Positions 24,131-32,727 of a DNA stretch of 64,000 nt are shown one piece after another. Below the pieces are notes generated by a model. The model was not told where the DNA came from, made no database searches, and saw only the letters and a list, made by a program, of their open reading frames with translations. A program made the translations under genes and the position numbers. The stretch is from Streptomyces hyaluromycini (GTDB lineage: Bacteria > Actinomycetota > Actinomycetes > Streptomycetales > Streptomycetaceae), in assembly GCF_002217755.1 (NCBI RefSeq), contig NZ_BCFL01000029.1, positions 1-64,000 of the forward strand, read 5' to 3'. Position 1 is the first letter of the stretch. Each line of letters starts with the position of its first letter.

Positions 24131-24340
24131 CCCTCTATCGGGTGCCCCGTGCCGGTTCCACTCCTCCAGCCGTGTCGCCCGTCGTTTCCCGACCGGCCGC
24201 CGGCTTCTCAGCACCACCTCGTGACCAGGGCCTTTCCGCCGTTCCCGAGGTGTTGTTCCCCGCCGCACGGAGACCTGCGCACATGCGCCCTCCCGCTCGC
24301 GGCCCACTCCCCCCTTCGTTCATGTCTTCCGTCCGCGAAA
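24131..24340 (+). promoter_or_regulatory. C-rich, G-poor leader of rho: candidate rut/attenuation region
   Basis: By hand count the 210 nt from 24131 to 24340 contain about 95 C and 51 G, with many YC dinucleotides and no long open frame of its own that looks coding. Such C-over-G bubbles are the signature of Rho-utilisation sites, and rho genes in other bacteria are attenuated by Rho in their own leader. The function here is inferred; no termination hairpin is obvious. Confidence 0.5.
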
Positions 24341-24352
24341 GGACCACCTCTC

Positions 24353-25501
24353 ATGACCACCACACTCGAACCCCCCGTACAGCAGCAGGACCGGCCCGCG
24401 GGCCGGTCCGTCACCGGTGTCCTCGACATCGACCAGGGCGGGAAGGGCCAGCTGCGGGCCCCCGACTGCCAGCCCTCCCCCGCCGACCCGCAGGTCTCCC
24501 CGGCGCTGATCCGCCGTCACGGCCTGCGCAAGGGCGACCTCGTCGAGGGCGTCCGCGGCGACCGGCGCACGCTGACCGAGATCACGCGCGTCAACGGCCG
24601 TACGCCCGAGGAGTCGCGCGAGCGACGTCACTTCCGCGATCTGACCCCGCTGCACCCGCACGAGCGGATCCGCCTCGAACACCCCGCCGCCGGGCTCGCC
24701 GGACGGGTCGCCGACCTGCTCGCGCCGGTCGGCAAGGGGCAGCGCGGGCTGATCGTGGCCCCGCCGAAGACCGGCAAGACCGTGCTGCTCCAGCAGTTCG
24801 CGGCCGCCGTCGCCGGCAACCACCCGGAGTGCCACCTGATGGTGCTGCTGCTCGACGAGCGCCCCGAGGAGGTCACCGACATGCGGCGCTCGGTGCGCGG
24901 CGAGGTCTACGCCTCCACCTTCGACCGGCCCGCGAAGGAGCACATCGCCCTGGCCGAACTCGTCGTCGAGCGCGCCAAGCGGCTCGTCGAGGACGGCCAG
25001 GACGTCGTCATCCTCCTGGACTCCCTGACCCGGCTGTGCCGGGCCCACAACAACGCGGCCGCCTCCAACGGCCGTACCCTCAGCGGCGGTGTCGACGCCG
25101 CCGCGCTGCTCGGCCCCAAGCGGTTCTTCGGCGCCGCCCGCAAGGCCGAGGAGGGCGGCTCGCTCACCATCCTGGCCACCGTCCTGGTGGACACCGGCTC
25201 CCGGGCCGACGGCTACTTCTTCGAAGAGCTGAAGAGCACCGGCAACATGGAGCTGCGCCTGGACCGCGAGCTGGCCTCCCGGCGGGTCTTCCCGGCCCTG
25301 GACATCGCCCCCTCCGGCACCCGCCGCGAGGAACTCCTGCTCACCCCGGCCGAGTTGACCGCCGTTCGCGGACTGCGCCGGGCCCTCCAGAGCCGGGAGG
25401 GCACCCCGAGCGGCCTGGAGACGCTCCTGGAGCGGATGCGGGAGACCCCGGACAACGCGACGTTCCTGCGGCGCGTGCAGCCGACCCTGCCGACGGGCTG
25501 A
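24353..25501 (+). CDS. rho: Short Rho transcription-termination factor paralogue
   Basis: A 382-residue Rho-family RNA helicase. The motor is well kept: P-loop APPKTGKT (about residues 136-143), Walker B VVILLDSLTR, Q-loop and R-loop region LSGGVDAAALLGPKRFFGAA, and the end FPALDIAPSGTRREELL. The N-terminal OB-fold begins at about residue 20, with no N-terminal helical bundle and none of the long insert usual for actinobacterial Rho. The RNP1 block that reads GFGFLR in E. coli is GKGQLR here, so the RNA-stacking aromatics are missing. ATG 24353 follows GAAAGGA. It is presumably a second Rho beside a housekeeping copy elsewhere, which I cannot see in this window. Confidence 0.85.
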   Translation: MTTTLEPPVQQQDRPAGRSVTGVLDIDQGGKGQLRAPDCQPSPADPQVSPALIRRHGLRKGDLVEGVRGDRRTLTEITRVNGRTPEESRERRHFRDLTPLHPHERIRLEHPAAGLAGRVADLLAPVGKGQRGLIVAPPKTGKTVLLQQFAAAVAGNHPECHLMVLLLDERPEEVTDMRRSVRGEVYASTFDRPAKEHIALAELVVERAKRLVEDGQDVVILLDSLTRLCRAHNNAAASNGRTLSGGVDAAALLGPKRFFGAARKAEEGGSLTILATVLVDTGSRADGYFFEELKSTGNMELRLDRELASRRVFPALDIAPSGTRREELLLTPAELTAVRGLRRALQSREGTPSGLETLLERMRETPDNATFLRRVQPTLPTG

Positions 25502-25622
25502 CACCGGACACCCCTCCCGGCGGGCCGGGACCGGGCCCGGGCGTGCGGCATCCGGGTTGCTCACGGCATCCGACCGGCCCACGCAGCGCGCGGGACACCG
25601 CCCCCATTCCTACGTTGATCAT

Positions 25623-26801
25623 ATGACGATCGGATTCCCTGACCGATTCCCTCGGCGAGCGGCGGCGTCGACCTGCGCCCTGTGCCTGGCGGGCCTGCTG
25701 GCGCTGGCACCCGGCACGGCCGCCGCCGGCACCCGGGCGCTGGACCCGGCCCCGCCCCCGAGGGCGGTGGTGCCCGGCCCGTCGCTGCTCTACCGGTCCG
25801 GCCCGCAGGTGCGGCCGCACCTCGGGGCCCCGGAGCTCCCGGACGTCTCCGCGCTCTCCTGGCTGGTCGCCGACGCGGGCACCGGCCAGGTGCTGGCGGC
25901 CAACCACGCGCACCGCAAACTACCGCCGGCCAGCACTCTGAAGACCCTGTTCGCGCTCACGGTGCTGCCCGTCCTGCCCGCGGACCTCCAGCACCGGGTG
26001 ACGTCCGAGGAGCTGGCGGACGTCGCCGAGGGCAGCAGCCTGGTCGGCGTCGAGGAGGGGCACACCTACCGGGTGTCCGACCTGTGGCGCGGGGTCTTCC
26101 TCAGCTCCGGCAACGACGCCGTGCACGTCCTGGCCGCTCTCGACGGCGGCTGGGACCGCACCGTCACCCGGATGCAGGCCAACGCCCGCTCGCTGGGCGC
26201 CCTCGACACGCACGTCGAGTCCCCCGACGGCTACGACGCACCGGGGCAGGTCTCCTCCGCGTTCGACCTGGCCGTGTTCGGCCGGGAGGGGCTGCGCAAC
26301 CCCGACTTCGCGCGGTACTGCTCCACCGCCGAGGCCCGCTTCCCCGACGGCGCCGGCTGGTCGTTCGGCATCGAGAACACCAACCGGCTGCTGACCGGCG
26401 AGGACGGTGTGGGGCGGTACCCCGGCCTGATCGGGATCAAGAACGGCTACACCAGCAACGCCGGCAACACCCTCGTGGCCGCCGCCCGGCGCGGCGGCCG
26501 CACCCTCCTCGTGACGGTGCTGAACCCTCAGGACGGCGGCGTGTACGACGAGGCCCGTCAGCTGCTCGACTGGGGTTTCGCGGCGGCCGGACGGGTCGAC
26601 CCGGTGGGCTCGCTGGACGGTCTGCGGGCCAAGCCGCGGCCCCGGCCGGGCCCGAGCACCGTACCGATGGCGGCGGCCACCGCGCCCGAGGACGACTCCG
26701 GCTGGTCGGACACCGCCATCGCCGCGGGCTTCGCGGTACTCGGCGCGGGCGCCGTGAGCCTGGCGATCCGGCTCAGGGGCGAACGCTCCGGGCGGGGCTG
26801 A
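25623..26801 (+). CDS. Secreted D-alanyl-D-alanine carboxypeptidase (peptidase S11)
   Basis: A 392-residue low-molecular-weight penicillin-binding protein that trims D-Ala from peptidoglycan stems outside the membrane. A signal peptide is visible (STCALCLAGLLALAPGTAAA, residues about 16-35). The catalytic motifs are STLK (Ser104, Lys107), SGN (Ser162) and KNG (Lys273), the last replacing KTG as in many actinobacterial members. A C-terminal transmembrane helix (about residues 365-382) with RLRGERSGRG behind it suggests membrane anchoring. No clear ribosome-binding site precedes ATG 25623. The last 244 bp overlap, on the other strand, the end of a glycosyltransferase gene. Confidence 0.87.
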   Translation: MTIGFPDRFPRRAAASTCALCLAGLLALAPGTAAAGTRALDPAPPPRAVVPGPSLLYRSGPQVRPHLGAPELPDVSALSWLVADAGTGQVLAANHAHRKLPPASTLKTLFALTVLPVLPADLQHRVTSEELADVAEGSSLVGVEEGHTYRVSDLWRGVFLSSGNDAVHVLAALDGGWDRTVTRMQANARSLGALDTHVESPDGYDAPGQVSSAFDLAVFGREGLRNPDFARYCSTAEARFPDGAGWSFGIENTNRLLTGEDGVGRYPGLIGIKNGYTSNAGNTLVAAARRGGRTLLVTVLNPQDGGVYDEARQLLDWGFAAAGRVDPVGSLDGLRAKPRPRPGPSTVPMAAATAPEDDSGWSDTAIAAGFAVLGAGAVSLAIRLRGERSGRG

Positions 26802-27910
26802 CCGACCGGCAGGCCCAGCAGCAGGCCCAGCGTGATCCAGGTGTAGAGGTTGCTGCCGAAGAACCCGTCGATGCCGGACGCGTCGTCGAACCACAGCCAC
26901 ACCACGCTGGTGCACATCACCGCGTACAGGGCGCCCGTGATCCGCGGGTGCCCGGCGCGGGCCAGCAGCGCGAACGACGGCAGCACCCACACCAGGTGGT
27001 GCACCCAGGTGATCGGGCTGACCAGGCAGGCCGCGAGACCGGTGAGCGCGAAGGCCGCCGTCCAGTCGCCGGCCGTCAGTGCCCGGCGGGTCCGCCACGC
27101 CCACACGGCCAGCGTGAGCAGCACCACGATCGCCCACAGCGGCTTGTCCGGATGGCCCAGCCGGGCCAGCACGCCCTGCAGCGACTGGTTCGAGACGTAG
27201 TCGAGCCGGCCGACCCTGCTGGTGTCCCAGAGCGCGTCCGTCCAGTAGAAGCGGGAGGCCTTCGGGTCGGCCCAGGCCGCCAGAGCGGTCGCGGCGAGCG
27301 CCACGGCCGTGGCGACACCGGCCGCCCGCCACCTGCGGCCGATCAGCAGCATGCCGATGAACAGCGCGGGCGTGAGCTTGATCGCGGCGGCGAGCCCGAT
27401 GCCGACCCCGGCCCAGCGGCCCCGCCCGCTGCGCAGCAGACAGCAGTCGCCGAGCACCAGGGCGAGCAGTATCAGGTTCACCTGGCCGAAGCTGAAGGTG
27501 TCCCGCAACGGCTCGAACAGCGCCAGCGCGCACAGCGCCAGCGCCCAGCGGTACCAGCCCCAGCGCCGCCAGCCCGGCCCGGCCAGGACGCGCAGCACGA
27601 ACGCCAGCGCGGCCAGGTTCAGCAGCAGCGAGGCCGCGATGGCCAGGTGCAGCCCCACCAGCGCCATGGGCAGCATGCCGACGGCGGCGAACGGCGGGTA
27701 CGTGAACCCGTACGTCGTACCGGGTACCCGGTAGTCGTAGATCCGCCCGCCGTGATGCACCCAGGTGTGCACGGTGCCGTAGTACACGCGCAGGTCGAAC
27801 CAGTCGCGCAGCAGCGGCACGGTGGCCGTGAACGCGGTCACGGCGGCGACGAGGACCAGGACGAGCAGCAGCCTCCCCCGGTCGGTCCGTGGTCCTCTCG
27901 GGCCTCTCAT
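26558..27910 (-). CDS. Polytopic glycosyltransferase (GT87 / mannosyltransferase-like, DUF2029)
   Basis: A 450-residue integral membrane glycosyltransferase with about 9-10 hydrophobic segments. The first loop after TM1 carries DWFDLRVYYGTVHTWVHHGG, with the acidic residue usual for GT-C enzymes that use polyprenyl-phosphate sugars, and YGFTYPPFAAVGMLPM is typical of the GT87 family. It probably transfers mannose to a cell-envelope glycan or lipid. ATG 27910 overlaps the upstream gene (ATGA). The last about 80 codons, after the final helix, run antisense through the carboxypeptidase gene and give a Ser/Pro/Ala-rich tail unlike the family. Confidence 0.78.
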   Translation of the reverse strand: MRGPRGPRTDRGRLLLVLVLVAAVTAFTATVPLLRDWFDLRVYYGTVHTWVHHGGRIYDYRVPGTTYGFTYPPFAAVGMLPMALVGLHLAIAASLLLNLAALAFVLRVLAGPGWRRWGWYRWALALCALALFEPLRDTFSFGQVNLILLALVLGDCCLLRSGRGRWAGVGIGLAAAIKLTPALFIGMLLIGRRWRAAGVATAVALAATALAAWADPKASRFYWTDALWDTSRVGRLDYVSNQSLQGVLARLGHPDKPLWAIVVLLTLAVWAWRTRRALTAGDWTAAFALTGLAACLVSPITWVHHLVWVLPSFALLARAGHPRITGALYAVMCTSVVWLWFDDASGIDGFFGSNLYTWITLGLLLGLPVGQPRPERSPLSRIARLTAPAPSTAKPAAMAVSDQPESSSGAVAAAIGTVLGPGRGRGLARRPSSEPTGSTRPAAAKPQSSS

Positions 27911-29301
27911 GCCGTACGTCCCACGGCCGGGGCCTGCGCGGCCTGGTGGGCCTGCCACAGCACGACCACGCCGAGCACCCCGCCGGAGACGGCGAGGACC
28001 AGCTGGCCGATGTCGGCGGGACCGCCGCTGGGCAGCACGGCGAGGGCGAGCACTCCGGTGACGGCCGCCACCCGGTGCCGTACCGAGGTGCTGGGTGCCG
28101 CCGCCGCTATCAGGAACAGGCCCCAGATGGCGTACCAGGGGCGGATCGCGGGCCCGAAGGCGGCGACCGCGGCCAGGCTCAGGCCGAGGGCGTAGACCGG
28201 GCGGGGCCGCAGCCGGACCCATATCAGCAGCACGGTCACCGCGGTGAGCGCGAGCCCGAGCAGATGCCAGGCCGGGACGGCCAGCGGCGCCAGATCACTG
28301 CCAAGGTGTTCGAGGAGCGCGCCGGTGGCCCGGCCGAGCAGGCTGCTGAGCGCCCAGTTGTGCGGGGAGACGGGCGTGTCGAGCGCCCTTATCCACCCGT
28401 ACCCCGTCCCGGCGACCGCGGTCGCCACCACGGTCGTGGCCCCCGACGCGACCGCCGTCGTCAGGGTGGCCCGCACGGGACTGCGGCCCTTGCGCGCCTG
28501 TACGACGATCACCGCGAGCAGACCGAGCGCCGCGGGCGCCTTCACCAGCGCCGCGAGCGTGACCAGTACGGCCCCCAGGAACGGCCAGCGGCCGAGCGCC
28601 GCGACCAGGCCGAGGCCCAGCAGACCGAGCATGATCGCGTCGTTGTGGGCGCCCGCGACCAGGTGCAGCAGCACCAACGGGTTGAGGGCGCCGAGCCAGA
28701 GCGCGGCGGCCGGGTCGGCGCCGCTGTGCCGGGCGAGCCGGGGCAGCGCGGCCGCCATCAGGCCGACCCCGAACAGGGCGACCAGCCGCATCCCGAAGAG
28801 CCCGGCCGGGAGTTCGCCCCGGGTCAGCCCGGACAGCAGCGAGGCCACGCCCATGAACGCGGGACCGTACGGGGCGGCGGTGTTCTGCCACACCGGCGCG
28901 ACCTCGTCGGCCAGCGGGCCGCCGAGCTGCGCGGGTCCCGACGTGTAGACGTCCATGTGCGCGTCGACCATCGCGCCCTGCGCGAGATAGCTGTACACGT
29001 CCCGGCTGAACAGCGGGGGCGCGAGCAGCAGCGGGGCCGCCCAGACGGCGAGGACCAGCAGCAGCTGCCGCGGGCTTGGCGGCTCGGCGCCGCGCACCAG
29101 GCGGCCGAGCAGCAGCCACGCCGCGATCAGCAGTACGACGCCGAAGTAGACGCCCACCAGACCGAACGCCGCCTGCACCGAGCTCGGTGCGAGCAGGTCC
29201 TCCACGGGGAGGGCGCCGGCTGTCTCACCTCCCAGGGCAAGGAACGCGGTGCCGGCCAGGCCGAGTACCTGGCAGCGGCGGAGATCGACGGGGAAAGCCA
29301 T
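27907..29301 (-). CDS. Polytopic mannosyltransferase, MptB-like (GT-C fold)
   Basis: A 464-residue membrane protein with about 12 hydrophobic segments. The motif PPLFSRDVYSYLAQGAMVDAH lies in the first large extracytoplasmic loop (shown here as its start and end, 21 residues near position 105) and is characteristic of MptA/MptB-type alpha-1,6-mannosyltransferases, which use polyprenyl-phosphomannose. NDAIMLGLLGLGLVAAL and IRPWYAIWGLFL also fit. In this genus the product is unclear because lipomannan is not typical; cell-wall or lipid mannosylation is possible. ATG 29301 is chosen but GTG 29310 is in frame. It is coupled (ATGA) to the downstream GT87-like gene. Confidence 0.8.
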   Translation of the reverse strand: MAFPVDLRRCQVLGLAGTAFLALGGETAGALPVEDLLAPSSVQAAFGLVGVYFGVVLLIAAWLLLGRLVRGAEPPSPRQLLLVLAVWAAPLLLAPPLFSRDVYSYLAQGAMVDAHMDVYTSGPAQLGGPLADEVAPVWQNTAAPYGPAFMGVASLLSGLTRGELPAGLFGMRLVALFGVGLMAAALPRLARHSGADPAAALWLGALNPLVLLHLVAGAHNDAIMLGLLGLGLVAALGRWPFLGAVLVTLAALVKAPAALGLLAVIVVQARKGRSPVRATLTTAVASGATTVVATAVAGTGYGWIRALDTPVSPHNWALSSLLGRATGALLEHLGSDLAPLAVPAWHLLGLALTAVTVLLIWVRLRPRPVYALGLSLAAVAAFGPAIRPWYAIWGLFLIAAAAPSTSVRHRVAAVTGVLALAVLPSGGPADIGQLVLAVSGGVLGVVVLWQAHQAAQAPAVGRTA

Positions 29302-29427
29302 GGCCAACACTGGGTCAGCGTGTCAATTGCGGGTGGCCGGAAAGCGACGAGGTGTTTTCTTGGGAGGGGCCTGGTTGTTACCTGTGGGTGGTGGACCGTG
29401 GTCGGATGCATCAGGTCGCCCCCGTGT

Positions 29428-30372
29428 TCACCGTAGTGGGGGCCCCTCTGCCGACTGTGCGCTGTCCACGGCACCGGCCAGGAGCGTGACCAGCTCGTCG
29501 ATGAGCGGAAAGCGGGCACTGGGTCTGCTGACGGCGAGGATCTCGCGGTAGAGCGGCGCGACGCCCGGCTGGAGGACCACTCTCTCGACCCCGGCGTCGT
29601 GTCCTGCTCCGAGGAGCGTGGCCGGGATCAGGCCCACTGCGAGACCCGCCCGGATCATGGCGAGCATGCTGTGCAGGTCGTCGGTCTCCAACGTCACCTG
29701 CGGCGCGATCCCGGTCTCTCCGGCCCAGCGGTGCAGCAGCCGCCGGTCGGGGTTGTGGGCGTGGCCTGAGACCCATTCCCGTTCCAGGCACTCGGCCAGC
29801 TCCACCGGCCGTCGGCGCCCGGGCTCGGCACCTGTGACCAGGACCAGCGGCTCACGCCCCAGAAGAGTGATCGTCAACGCGTCGGACGGGGCCGGCGGGT
29901 CCTCGGGCAGGTAGCGGTAGGCGACGAGCAGGTCGATGTCTCCCGACGTCACCCTCGGCAGGCCCTCCTCCGTCTCCACGACGACCAGCCGGATCCGGGG
30001 ACCTGGGCGGCGAGCCCTGAGCGTGGACAGGACCTGAGGGAGGAGGTAGGTCATGGCGCTGGGGTAGACCCCGACGCGCAGTTCGGCGATCTCGCGGTTC
30101 GCGATGCCGCGGGCGGCGTCCTGGAAACGAGCGCTCGCGTCGAAGAGCGGCTGCGCAGCCTGGGCGAGAGCGCGGCCGGCCGCGGTGAGGATCAGTCGGC
30201 TGCCGGGGCGGCGGGTGATCAGTTCGAGGCCCATGTCGCGTTCGAGTACGGCGATGTGCTGGGACACCGCCGAGGGCACATAGCCGAGCTCGGCCGCGGC
30301 CTCGGCCATCGAGCCCCGGTGCACGACGGCCAGGAAAGTGGCCAGGAGCTTCAGATCCGGCTGAGACTTCAC
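29428..30372 (-). CDS. LysR-family transcriptional regulator
   Basis: A 314-residue LysR-type regulator with helix-turn-helix LLATFLAVVHRGSMAEAAAE followed by LGYVPSAVSQHIAVLERDMG, then a periplasmic-binding-protein-like effector domain from about residue 90 (ELRVGVYPSAMTYLLPQVL). It is divergent from the class V aminotransferase gene with 108 bp between, the classic arrangement for a LysR regulator and its target. GTG 30372 is the start. A perfect palindrome GTTCATGAAC lies 2 bp upstream of its start codon and may be an operator. Inducer unknown. Confidence 0.88.
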   Translation of the reverse strand: MKSQPDLKLLATFLAVVHRGSMAEAAAELGYVPSAVSQHIAVLERDMGLELITRRPGSRLILTAAGRALAQAAQPLFDASARFQDAARGIANREIAELRVGVYPSAMTYLLPQVLSTLRARRPGPRIRLVVVETEEGLPRVTSGDIDLLVAYRYLPEDPPAPSDALTITLLGREPLVLVTGAEPGRRRPVELAECLEREWVSGHAHNPDRRLLHRWAGETGIAPQVTLETDDLHSMLAMIRAGLAVGLIPATLLGAGHDAGVERVVLQPGVAPLYREILAVSRPSARFPLIDELVTLLAGAVDSAQSAEGPPLR

Positions 30373-30373
30373 G

Positions 30374-30383
30374 GTTCATGAAC
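30374..30383. promoter_or_regulatory. 10-bp palindrome in the lysR/aminotransferase intergenic region
   Basis: GTTCATGAAC is a perfect inverted repeat immediately upstream of the LysR start. A second, wider inverted repeat CTTTAC-N23-GTAAAG spans 30404-30438. Both sit where LysR autoregulatory and target sites are usually found. Confidence 0.35.
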
Positions 30384-30480
30384 TTTCTCTTCGGGATCCA
30401 TCGCTTTACGTGTCTCGGGGTCGGCACCCAGAGTAAAGGCAGCGCGACGCCAGGCACTCCGCCCGACAGAAAGCAGAGAG

Positions 30481-31680
30481 ATGGCCATCGACCTCACCGC
30501 CCTGCGGGCCCACTTCCCCTCCCTCGCCACCGGGCTCGCCTTCTTCGACGGTCCGGGGGGAACGCAGACCCCCCGCCCGGTGGCCGACGCCATCACCGCG
30601 ACTCTGACCGGCCCCCTGTCCAACCGGGGCACCGTCACCCCGTCCGAGCTGAACGCCGAGCGCGCCGTCGCGGAGTTCCGCGCCGCCTGCTCCGACCTGC
30701 TGAACGTGCCCGCGCACGGCGTCGTCCACGGCCGCAGCGCCACGCAGCTCACCTACGACTTCTCCCGCCACCTGGCCAGGACCTGGAACGCGGGCGACGA
30801 GATCGTCCTCAGCCGCCTCGACCACGACGCCAACGTCCGCCCCTGGGTCCAGGCCGCCGAGCGCGCCGGAGTGCGGGTCCGCTGGATCGAGATCGACCCG
30901 GAGACCACGGAGCTCGATCTCGACTCGTACGAGCAGGCCCTGACGCCCCGCACCCGGCTGGTCGCGGTCACGGCGGCCTCGAACGTGCTGGGCACCAAGC
31001 CCCCCGTCCGCCGGATCGCCGACCGCGCCCATGAGGCCGGCGCCCTGGTGTACGTGGACGGCGTCCACTACGCCGCGCACCACCTCGTGGACGTGCCCGC
31101 CCTCGGGGCCGACCTGTTCGTCTGCTCGCCGTACAAGTTCCTCGGACCGCACTGCGGGGTGCTGGCGGCGGCGCCCGAGTTCCTCGAGACCCTGCGTCCC
31201 GACAAGCTCCTGCCCTCCCCCGACACGGTGCCCGAACGCTTCGAGTTCGGCACGCTGCCGTACGAGGTGCTGGCGGGCGCCACCGCCGCCGTGGACTTCC
31301 TCGCCGAACTGGACCCGGGCACGGGGGTCTCACGCAGGGAGCGGCTCACCCGCTCCCTGGAGTCCGTGCACAAACACGAACTGAGTCTGCGGGCGCGGCT
31401 GGAGGAGGGCCTGGGCTCCCTGGGTGACACCGTCACCGTGCACTCGAAGGCCCCCGACCGCACCCCGACGCTCCTGATGACCCTCGAAGGCCGCGACGCG
31501 CGCGAGGCCCAGGCGCATCTGGCCGCGCGCGGCGTGGTGGCTCCGGCCGGGTCGTTCTACGCCTGCGAACCATTCGCCGCGCTCAAGCTCGAAGACCCCG
31601 CCCTGCGCGCGGGCCTGGCCCCCTACAACACCGCCGACGAGGTGGACCGCTTCCTCGACGGGCTCGCCTCTCTCCTGTGA
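30481..31680 (+). CDS. Cysteine desulfurase-like class V aminotransferase (TIGR01976/VC1184 type)
   Basis: A 399-residue PLP-dependent enzyme of aminotransferase class V. The PLP lysine is in VCSPYKFLGPHCGVL, and the preceding VDGVHYAAHHLVDV carries the Asp and His that hold the cofactor ring. The N terminus FFDGPGGTQTPRPVADAI is typical of the cysteine desulfurase-like subgroup. There is no evident flexible loop with the catalytic Cys of IscS/SufS, so sulfur mobilisation is not assured. ATG 30481 follows an AGAAAGCAGAGAG run. It is divergent from a LysR gene that probably regulates it. Confidence 0.83.
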   Translation: MAIDLTALRAHFPSLATGLAFFDGPGGTQTPRPVADAITATLTGPLSNRGTVTPSELNAERAVAEFRAACSDLLNVPAHGVVHGRSATQLTYDFSRHLARTWNAGDEIVLSRLDHDANVRPWVQAAERAGVRVRWIEIDPETTELDLDSYEQALTPRTRLVAVTAASNVLGTKPPVRRIADRAHEAGALVYVDGVHYAAHHLVDVPALGADLFVCSPYKFLGPHCGVLAAAPEFLETLRPDKLLPSPDTVPERFEFGTLPYEVLAGATAAVDFLAELDPGTGVSRRERLTRSLESVHKHELSLRARLEEGLGSLGDTVTVHSKAPDRTPTLLMTLEGRDAREAQAHLAARGVVAPAGSFYACEPFAALKLEDPALRAGLAPYNTADEVDRFLDGLASLL

Positions 31681-31752
31681 CCTCGCCACCGCGTCGATCG
31701 CGCGTGATCTGCTCCCGGCCGGTACACCACCGGCTCCAAAGGAAACAGTGTC

Positions 31753-32688
31753 CTAGAACACCGACAGACCCGTGAGTGTCGTGAACCGGTCCAGCGCCGC
31801 CACGCCCGCCACCGAGTTGCCCCGCTCGTCCAGTCCCGGGCTCCACACACAGATCGCACAGCGGCCCGGCACCACGGCGATGATGCCGCCCCCGACCCCG
31901 CTCTTCCCCGGCAGGCCGACCCGGTAGGCGAAGTCGCCTGCCGCGTCGTACGTGCCACAGGTCAGCATCACCGCGTTGACCTGCTTCGCCTGGCTTCTGG
32001 TCAGCAGGCGGGTGCCGTCGGCACGTATGCCGTGGCGGGCCAGGAAGGTGGTGGCCAGGGCCAGGTCGGCGCAGGAGGCGGCCACGGAGCACTGGCGGAA
32101 GTACTGGTCGAGGAGGACCGGGATCTCGTTGTCGATGTTGCCGTAGGACGCCATGAAGTGGGCCAGGGCGGCGTTGCGGTCGCCGTGCTGGGACTCGGAG
32201 GCGGCGACCTCCTTGTCGAAGTCCAGGGAGGCGTTGCCGCTCTCGGCGCGCAGGAAGGCCAGCAGCTCGCCGGCCGCGTCCCCGGTACGGGTCTGGAGGC
32301 GGTCGGTGACGACGAGGGCGCCCGCGTTGATGAACGGGTTGCGCGGGATGCCCTGCTCGTACTCCAGCTGGACCAGGGAGTTGAACGGGTTGCCGGAGGG
32401 CTCGCGGCCGACGTGCTCCCAGAGTTCGTCGCCCTCGCGGGCCAGGTCGAGGGCGAGGGTGAAGACCTTGGTGATGGACTGCGCGGAGAACGGCTGCCGC
32501 CAGTCGCCGACGCCGTAGACCGTGCCGTCCAGCTCGGCCACGGCCATGCCGAAGCTGCGGGGGTCGCAGGCGGCGAGCGCCGGGATGTAGTCGGCGGGGC
32601 GGCCGCGGCCCGGCGTGCGCTCAATCTCCTCGGCGATGCGCTCCAGGACCGGCAGGAAGGCTTGGGACGACGTCATTGTCATGATCAC
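31753..32688 (-). CDS. glsA: Glutaminase A
   Basis: A 311-residue serine-dependent glutaminase that converts Gln to Glu and ammonia. The active-site SxxK is SITK (Ser71, Lys74) in FSAQSITKVF. Substrate-binding blocks RNPFINAGALVVTD, a Tyr-containing SYGNIDNEI and VGLPGKSGVGGGIIAVVPG match the family, and length equals the usual of about 308. GTG 32688 is chosen because GGAGG lies 7 nt upstream; the ATGs at 32682 and 32676 are worse spaced. It is 39 bp downstream of aspA on the same strand, the last gene of an Asn/Asp/Gln utilisation locus. Confidence 0.93.
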   Translation of the reverse strand: MIMTMTSSQAFLPVLERIAEEIERTPGRGRPADYIPALAACDPRSFGMAVAELDGTVYGVGDWRQPFSAQSITKVFTLALDLAREGDELWEHVGREPSGNPFNSLVQLEYEQGIPRNPFINAGALVVTDRLQTRTGDAAGELLAFLRAESGNASLDFDKEVAASESQHGDRNAALAHFMASYGNIDNEIPVLLDQYFRQCSVAASCADLALATTFLARHGIRADGTRLLTRSQAKQVNAVMLTCGTYDAAGDFAYRVGLPGKSGVGGGIIAVVPGRCAICVWSPGLDERGNSVAGVAALDRFTTLTGLSVF

Positions 32689-32727
32689 TATTGTGCCTCC
32701 GGGCCGGTCCTGGTGCGTACTCGCAGG

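Noticed and set aside
24353..25501. Rho paralogue as a bicyclomycin self-resistance gene
   Set aside because: No bicyclomycin biosynthetic genes (cyclodipeptide synthase, multiple 2OG oxygenases) are present in the window.
30481..31680. Cysteine desulfurase-like gene as cargo of the encapsulin
   Set aside because: It lies 22 kb from the shell gene with its own LysR regulator, and the desulfurase cargo link I know is with family 2A shells.
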